The translations under genes and the position numbers were made by a program. From NCBI GenBank assembly GCA_964600075.1, contig CAZRIE010000006.1:1-64000 (forward strand): a stretch of DNA of 64,000 nucleotides, in the 5' to 3' direction. The notes below the pieces were generated by a model. That model was given only the letters and a program-made list of their open reading frames with translations. It had not been told where the DNA came from and did no database searches. How positions within the stretch are numbered: position 1 is the first letter of the stretch; each line of letters opens with the position of its first letter. The stretch is from CAZRIE01 sp964600075 (lineage in GTDB: Bacteria; Bacteroidota; Bacteroidia; Flavobacteriales; Flavobacteriaceae). Below, in pieces: positions 59,395 through 64,000 of the stretch.

Positions 59395-61521
59395 ATGAAC
59401 CTTATTTCCTACCTCACCAAACATACTCAACTCTCCGAGAAGAGTATACAAAACACAGTCAAACTCCTAAACGAAGACTGTACCATACCCTTTATATCAC
59501 GCTACCGAAAAGAAAGAACAGGTAATCTTGATGAAGTACAAATAGGAGCTATCGTACAATTTAAAGCACAGTTCGAAGCCTTAGAGAAGCGAAAATTAGC
59601 CGTCTTAAAAGCTATCGAAGAGCAAGATGCCCTAACGCATGAGCTTCGTGCTAAAATTCAACAGGTTGAGGAACTAGTTACCCTAGAAGACATCTACCTT
59701 CCTTTCAAGAAAAAACGGAAAACGAAAGCCGAAACGGCCAGAAAAAATGGACTAGAACCTTTCGCGAAAATCATTATGGCTCAAAACCACAATGAAATTG
59801 AAGACGTGGCTTCACATTATTTGAACGACCAAGTTCTTAATGAGGATGCGGCTTTAGAAGGCGCCCGCCATATCATCGCCGAATGGTTGAACGAACGTAT
59901 CTCGGTCCGAAATGAAATCAGAAACCAATTGGAAAGGTCAGCTATGATTACCACCAAGGTAATTAATGCTAAAAAAGATGATGTAAAAGCCCAGAAATTC
60001 CGAGATTATTTTGATTGGAGCGAGGCTTTAAAGCGTAGCCCATCACATCGGTTATTGGCGATTCTACGCGCAGAAAATGAAGGTTTTATAAGGGTCAAGA
60101 TTGAAATCGACGATGACTATCTCTTATCAAAAATCACTGATCGCATTGTCAAATCAAATAATTCATGTACCCCTCATATTGAGCTGGCGATAGCGGATGC
60201 TTATAAGCGTTTATTATTTCCATCATTATCAAACGAATTATTAAAAAATGCCAAGGAAAAGGCCGATGATGATGCCATTCAAGTCTTTTCTAAAAATTTG
60301 AAACAACTTTTGTTAGGTGCTCCATTGGGCGAAAAAAGAATCCTTGCCATTGACCCAGGTTTTCGAACCGGCTGCAAAGTCGTCTGTTTGAGTGCTCAGG
60401 GCAATTTAGAACATAATGAAACCATTTATCCACATGCGCCACAAAATAAAAGTACAGAGGCCATTAAAAAAATAAGCTCACTTTGTGATGCCTATAAGAT
60501 CGAAGCTATAGCAATAGGAAACGGAACGGCTTCTAGAGAAACGGAACACTTGGTAAAACGCATTCATTTTAGAAAGCCAATAGAAGTCTTTGTTGTGAGT
60601 GAAGCCGGAGCTTCAATATACTCGGCTTCTAAAATTGCCCGAGAAGAATTTCCTAATTATGATGTTACCGTACGTGGTTCTGTCTCTATTGGACGTAGGC
60701 TTGCAGATCCATTGGCCGAATTGGTAAAAATCGACGCGAAATCCATAGGAGTTGGCCAATACCAGCACGATGTAGACCAAAGCAAGCTCCAAACCTCATT
60801 GGATAGCGTTGTTGAAAGTTGTGTGAATTCAGTTGGAGTCAACATTAACACGGCCAGTGTTCCTTTGCTGAGTTATGTTTCAGGCATCGGTGCGAAATTG
60901 GCGGAAAATATTGTTACTTACAGAAATGAAAATGGTGCTTTCACAGATAGGGCTACGATTAAAAAAGTCCCTCGTTTAGGCGAAAAGGCATTTGAACAAG
61001 GTGCTGCTTTTTTACGCATTAAAGATGCCGAAAATCCGCTAGACGATTCTGCGGTGCACCCAGAAAGCTATTCGATCGTTCAAAAATTCGCAAAGGACAA
61101 AGGTATTGCACTAGCAGAAATGATCGGAAACAAAACTGTACTAGAAAGCATTGATTTGAATAGTTATTGCACAGAAACCATAGGCTTACCCACCTTAAAA
61201 GATATTGTAAATGAACTCGTAAAACCTGGCCTCGACCGTCGCGAAAAAGCCAAGGTTTTTACTTTCAATCAAAACATTAAATCCATAACAAATTTACAAG
61301 AAGGTCAATTGCTACCAGGCATCGTAAACAATATTACCAATTTTGGTTGCTTTGTGGATATCGGCATCAAAGAAAGCGGATTAATCCACGTTTCTAACTT
61401 GGCCGATACTTTTGTAAAAGATGTAAATGAACATGTGAGCCTACATGAACAAATTGTCGTTAAAGTTTTACAAGTTGATGTGGCCCGTAAGCGTATTCAG
61501 TTGAAGTTGCATAAGACATAA
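59395..61521 (+). CDS. tex: Tex-family RNA-binding protein (S1 domain)
   Basis: A 708-residue Tex/YhgF protein. The N-terminal helical and HTH-like region (about 1-270; CTIPFISRYRKERTGNLDEV, LVTLEDIYLPFKKKRKTKAE) is followed by a YqgF-like RNase H fold (AIDPGFRTGCKVVCLSAQGN), a helix-hairpin-helix (VNINTASVPLLSYVSGIGAK) and a C-terminal S1 domain (PGIVNNITNFGCFVDIGIKE, SGLIHVSNLADTFV). Tex proteins bind nucleic acid in transcription; role in toxin expression was found in other species. Length is near the usual 750. The HDAC-like gene starts 8 bases after it. Confidence 0.93.
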   Translation: MNLISYLTKHTQLSEKSIQNTVKLLNEDCTIPFISRYRKERTGNLDEVQIGAIVQFKAQFEALEKRKLAVLKAIEEQDALTHELRAKIQQVEELVTLEDIYLPFKKKRKTKAETARKNGLEPFAKIIMAQNHNEIEDVASHYLNDQVLNEDAALEGARHIIAEWLNERISVRNEIRNQLERSAMITTKVINAKKDDVKAQKFRDYFDWSEALKRSPSHRLLAILRAENEGFIRVKIEIDDDYLLSKITDRIVKSNNSCTPHIELAIADAYKRLLFPSLSNELLKNAKEKADDDAIQVFSKNLKQLLLGAPLGEKRILAIDPGFRTGCKVVCLSAQGNLEHNETIYPHAPQNKSTEAIKKISSLCDAYKIEAIAIGNGTASRETEHLVKRIHFRKPIEVFVVSEAGASIYSASKIAREEFPNYDVTVRGSVSIGRRLADPLAELVKIDAKSIGVGQYQHDVDQSKLQTSLDSVVESCVNSVGVNINTASVPLLSYVSGIGAKLAENIVTYRNENGAFTDRATIKKVPRLGEKAFEQGAAFLRIKDAENPLDDSAVHPESYSIVQKFAKDKGIALAEMIGNKTVLESIDLNSYCTETIGLPTLKDIVNELVKPGLDRREKAKVFTFNQNIKSITNLQEGQLLPGIVNNITNFGCFVDIGIKESGLIHVSNLADTFVKDVNEHVSLHEQIVVKVLQVDVARKRIQLKLHKT

Positions 61522-61528
61522 AACTCAA

Positions 61529-62431
61529 ATGCTCAAAATTGCCAATCACCCCATTTACAAACACCCTTTGCCGGAAGGCCATCGGTTCCCCATGTTGAAA
61601 TACGAACTGCTGCCCAAACAATTGTTGCACGAGGGTACATGTACCCAAGAACATTTTTTTGAACCTGAAATCCCCAATGATAAATATATCGTTGCCGTTC
61701 ATGACCCAGAATATTTTTATGACCTATTGAACCTCAAGATTCCACCGAGGGAAGCCCGTAAAATCGGATTCCCCTTGACCGAAGATTTGGTGGAACGAGA
61801 ACGCATTATTGCCGACGGGACTATGAAATGCTGCGAATTCGCCTTCGAAAACGGCATCGCCATGAACATTGCCGGTGGTACGCATCACGCATACACGAAT
61901 CGTGGCGAGGCTTTCTGTATGTTGAATGACCAAGCTATTGGAGCACGCTATCTTCAAGCAAAAAACTTGGCAAAAAAAATATTGATTATAGATTTAGATG
62001 TACACCAAGGCAACGGTACGGCAGAAATTTTTCGGCATGACGATTCTGTATATACGTTCTCTATGCACGGGGCCGGTAACTATCCCTTTAAAAAGGAAAA
62101 ATCGGATTTGGATATTCCATTGAAAAAAGGGACAGGCAATAGCGAATACCTATCTATTTTAAAAGAAACATTTCCTAAGCTTATTGATTCCCACAAACCT
62201 GATTTTATCTTCTACCTCTGTGGTGTAGACGTCATTGCTTCTGACAAACTTGGTACTTTGGCACTTACTGTTAGCGGCTGCAAAGAGCGTGACGAATTTG
62301 TATTGAAAACTTGTCATAAACTTCAGATTCCGGTGCAATGCAGTATGGGTGGTGGGTATTCGCCAGAAATAAAAACCATAGTAGATGCTCATGCCAATAC
62401 ATTTCGTATCACTCAAGAAATCTTCTTTTGA
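61529..62431 (+). CDS. Histone-deacetylase-family hydrolase
   Basis: A 300-residue zinc deacetylase of the arginase/deacetylase fold. The zinc and catalytic residues are seen in GGTHHAYTNRGEAFCMLND (His-His), IDLDVHQGNGTAEIF (Asp-x-His) and the C-terminal GVDVIASDKLGTLAL (Asp). Bacterial members deacetylate acetylpolyamines, acetoin-like compounds or small amides; the usual start (PIYKHPLPEGHRFPM) is the type common in acetoin-utilisation/acetylpolyamine enzymes. It starts 8 bases after tex, so it is probably co-transcribed. Confidence 0.9.
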   Translation: MLKIANHPIYKHPLPEGHRFPMLKYELLPKQLLHEGTCTQEHFFEPEIPNDKYIVAVHDPEYFYDLLNLKIPPREARKIGFPLTEDLVERERIIADGTMKCCEFAFENGIAMNIAGGTHHAYTNRGEAFCMLNDQAIGARYLQAKNLAKKILIIDLDVHQGNGTAEIFRHDDSVYTFSMHGAGNYPFKKEKSDLDIPLKKGTGNSEYLSILKETFPKLIDSHKPDFIFYLCGVDVIASDKLGTLALTVSGCKERDEFVLKTCHKLQIPVQCSMGGGYSPEIKTIVDAHANTFRITQEIFF

Positions 62432-62619
62432 GGATAAAATTACTGCCTTGACATCAAATGTTTTTTTGTATTTTTCAAGGTACTTAAAACAGTTCTAACA
62501 ATTATGAAGCTTAAATCTGTTTTTGTCAAAGGTTCAAATTGATTAATTTATAATAGTTACACCAATCTTTAATCGAAAATGACGTTCTCGTAAAAACAAA
62601 ACGTTAGTCTGACTACCAG

Positions 62620-63453
62620 ATGAAAAAAACATACGTCCTTCTGTTCTTTATCCCTTTTGTACATCTTTATGGCCAGGATTTACTCATTAACAAGTCGGAA
62701 ACACGCTGGAGTATGTTCAAATATGATATGGTCAATGTGTTCTCAGGGATGGGCTATGCCTATTCAAGACCATTTCATTGGAAAGGCGATCAATGGGGCG
62801 ACTTTGGGGTCACTATGGTAGGTACAGGATTTGCCTATCTTGTCGATGACATCGTATACGAATATGCAGATAGCATTAAGGAAGACGTCCCTACAGTGAT
62901 TCGAGATTACGGTTTTGAATATGGTAGCCCGGCCAACAATTATATGATTACAGGTGGTGTTTATGCTGTTGGCTTGATTACAAAAAACGAAAAGCTTCGA
63001 AGAACGGGAGTCCTTTTGATTTCTTCGGCCTCTACCGCAGGCCTGCTGCAGCAAGTTATGAAATCAGTATTTGGTAGAGCAAGACCCCTATCAGGTTTGT
63101 CAAAAGATACTTTTAAACCTTTTACTGGGGATAAGGACTTTCATTCCTTTCCATCAGGTCATGCGATTCTAGCGATGACCAACGCACACGCAATTGCCAA
63201 ACAATTCAAAAGTATTTGGGTAAAAAGTGGTATTTATACCTTAGGTGCAATTCCTGCCATATCGAGATTATGGGAGGGTAAACACTGGTTATCGGATGTG
63301 GTATTGAGTACTGCCATCGCTATTTTTACAGTCGAATCAATTGACCGGTATCTCGATAAAAAATATGACGAAAAATATAACGCTTCCAATAAAAAAATGA
63401 GCTGGAACCTCAACTTTGGCGCTGGTACTGTGGGACTACAAATGCAATTTTAA
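62620..63453 (+). CDS. PAP2-superfamily membrane phosphatase
   Basis: A 277-residue phosphatase of type 2 phosphatidic acid phosphatase/undecaprenyl-diphosphatase type, starting with a signal (MKKTYVLLFFIPFVHLYGQ). The three phosphatase motifs are KSVFGRARP (KxxxxxxRP), SFPSGHA and RLWEGKHWLSDV (SRxxxxxHxxxD, with SRLWEGKHWLSD). It may be a periplasmic lipid or polyprenyl phosphatase. It stands alone: 188 bases after the HDAC-like gene, with a symporter remnant behind it on the other strand. Confidence 0.88.
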   Translation: MKKTYVLLFFIPFVHLYGQDLLINKSETRWSMFKYDMVNVFSGMGYAYSRPFHWKGDQWGDFGVTMVGTGFAYLVDDIVYEYADSIKEDVPTVIRDYGFEYGSPANNYMITGGVYAVGLITKNEKLRRTGVLLISSASTAGLLQQVMKSVFGRARPLSGLSKDTFKPFTGDKDFHSFPSGHAILAMTNAHAIAKQFKSIWVKSGIYTLGAIPAISRLWEGKHWLSDVVLSTAIAIFTVESIDRYLDKKYDEKYNASNKKMSWNLNFGAGTVGLQMQF

Positions 63454-63469
63454 GTAAACAGACTTTCCT

Positions 63470-63691
63470 TTAGAAAATCAAATAGGTACTTAGTACCAAG
63501 GCCGTAATTGCTGCTCCTGCAATAACGGCATATTTCCAAGGCTCTACGCTTACCGCATCAGTAGTCATATGTTGATAATCAGTTGCTCTAGGATAGATTT
63601 TAGTAATTAGCAACATGATACAAATATTCAAAACAAATAGAACAGCCACTAAAAGTGTAAAGGCTACAAAAGAGATAATCGAGAGTATAAT
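63470..63691 (-). pseudogene. C-terminal remnant of a sodium:solute symporter
   Basis: From the minus strand, the frame reads IILSIISFVAFTLLVAVLFV, then LLITKIYPRATDYQHMTTDA and VEPWKYAVIAGAAITALVLS to a stop at 63470. This is two hydrophobic helices with a linker, like the end of sodium/sugar symporters of the SSS family. The frame begins immediately after a TAA with no ATG or upstream transmembrane helices, so it is a remnant (the last part of about 12-14 helices). An internal ATG would give only about 45 residues. Confidence 0.7.
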
Positions 63692-63722
63692 TTATAATTT
63701 TTGGTCAACTCGTTAATCGTTA

Positions 63723-64000
63723 TTATTTCGGGTTGTCTATTTTTTTTAACACCTTGCATGGGTTTCCCACGGCGACAACATTTTCAGGAATGTCTTTTAC
63801 AACAACACTTCCCGAACCAATAACCGAATTATTACCGATGGTCACACCAGGATTTATAATCACCCCTCCACCGACCCAAACATTATCTCCGATATGAATG
63901 GATTTTGCAGATTCGATACCTGAATTGCGGGCCTCATATTCCAGGGGGTGGGTTGCGGTCAAAATTTTGACTCCCGGGGCCATCATGACATTCTTTCCAA
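63723..64000 (-). CDS. Sugar O-acetyltransferase (maltose/NodL-type), 5' end outside window
   Basis: The C-terminal 92 or so residues of a left-handed beta-helix (hexapeptide repeat) acetyltransferase. The typical C-terminal block is visible: GVKILTATHPLEYEARNSGI, HIGDNVWVGGGVIINPGVTI and GSGSVVVKDIPENVVAVGNP. The catalytic His (TATHP) and the hexapeptide I-G-x-x-x-V repeats match the maltose/galactoside O-acetyltransferase (Maa/LacA/NodL) family. The frame continues to base 64000 (GKNVMMAPGV), so the start lies in the next window. Acetyl-CoA-dependent acetylation of a sugar in the cytoplasm is expected. Confidence 0.9.
   Translation of the reverse strand, partial: GKNVMMAPGVKILTATHPLEYEARNSGIESAKSIHIGDNVWVGGGVIINPGVTIGNNSVIGSGSVVVKDIPENVVAVGNPCKVLKKIDNPK

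Noticed and set aside
1..64000. tRNA, rRNA, prophage, transposase or complete IS elements
   Set aside because: No cloverleaf-like stretch, rRNA signature or transposase motif was recognised by eye; a computational scan would be needed to exclude small RNAs.

Overview
The window is a chromosomal piece of a member of the Bacteroidota, most likely a marine Flavobacteriaceae (Maribacter/Zobellia/Muricauda-like). The evidence is the A+T-leaning base composition, TAnnTTTG-type promoters without strong Shine-Dalgarno sites, type IX secretion (T9SS) C-terminal sorting domains, the DUF1800/DUF1501 pair, a secreted sulfatase, and family-typical gene neighbourhoods (rplY-pth; serS-TPR-DUF4286-rsmA-mgtE; fbp-GNAT-aspartate kinase; metG; tex). 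The genus is an inference. No rRNA, tRNA, CRISPR array, prophage or complete insertion sequence was seen.

Layout. 1-8.5 kb: L25, Pth, a surface metalloprotease translationally coupled to a lipoprotein, RibF, an HTTM membrane protein and a VOC protein. 8.5-18.2 kb: a housekeeping block (SerS, TPR, DUF4286, GGCT-like, RsmA, MgtE, cupin, a frameshifted hydrolase, a SerA-like dehydrogenase, a VOC remnant, a LEA-like/TM2 protein). 18.2-20.1 kb: an arsenic cluster (arsR, DUF6428, an ArsN1-like acetyltransferase, arsC) with a perfect 18-bp operator-like palindrome in front and no efflux pump behind it. 20.1-29.6 kb: a nonsense-interrupted surface protein, an OlsF-like amino-acid-lipid synthase, a GMC oxidoreductase with its small subunit, aspartate kinase, GNAT, Fbp and TerB. 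29.7-37.1 kb: the four-gene ligase-associated DNA repair set (exonuclease, ligase, DEXH helicase, PdeM), split by an opposite-strand sulfatase. 37.2-41.5 kb: a TspO-like protein and Mfd. 41.5-52.4 kb: an accessory region with decayed TerB-like paralogs and a secreted or periplasmic carbohydrate/ester hydrolase set (Gfo/Idh, NTF2-like, acetyl-xylan esterase-like, YiaK-like, serine hydrolase, CocE-like, TlpA-like). 52.4-64 kb: ACT-domain protein, YraN, DUF1800/DUF1501, MetG, Tex, HDAC-like, PAP2, a symporter remnant and a truncated-by-window sugar O-acetyltransferase.

The most interesting pattern is a small palindromic repeat that sits in frame inside two essential-type genes, mfd and metG. It gives both proteins the same heptapeptide VTERSQS at an expected loop or linker, and related copies lie in intergenic DNA. 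This resembles in principle the coding palindromic elements of Rickettsia. A second theme is gene decay: at least seven genes or fragments are broken by frameshift, nonsense mutation or truncation, and several keep intact relatives nearby.
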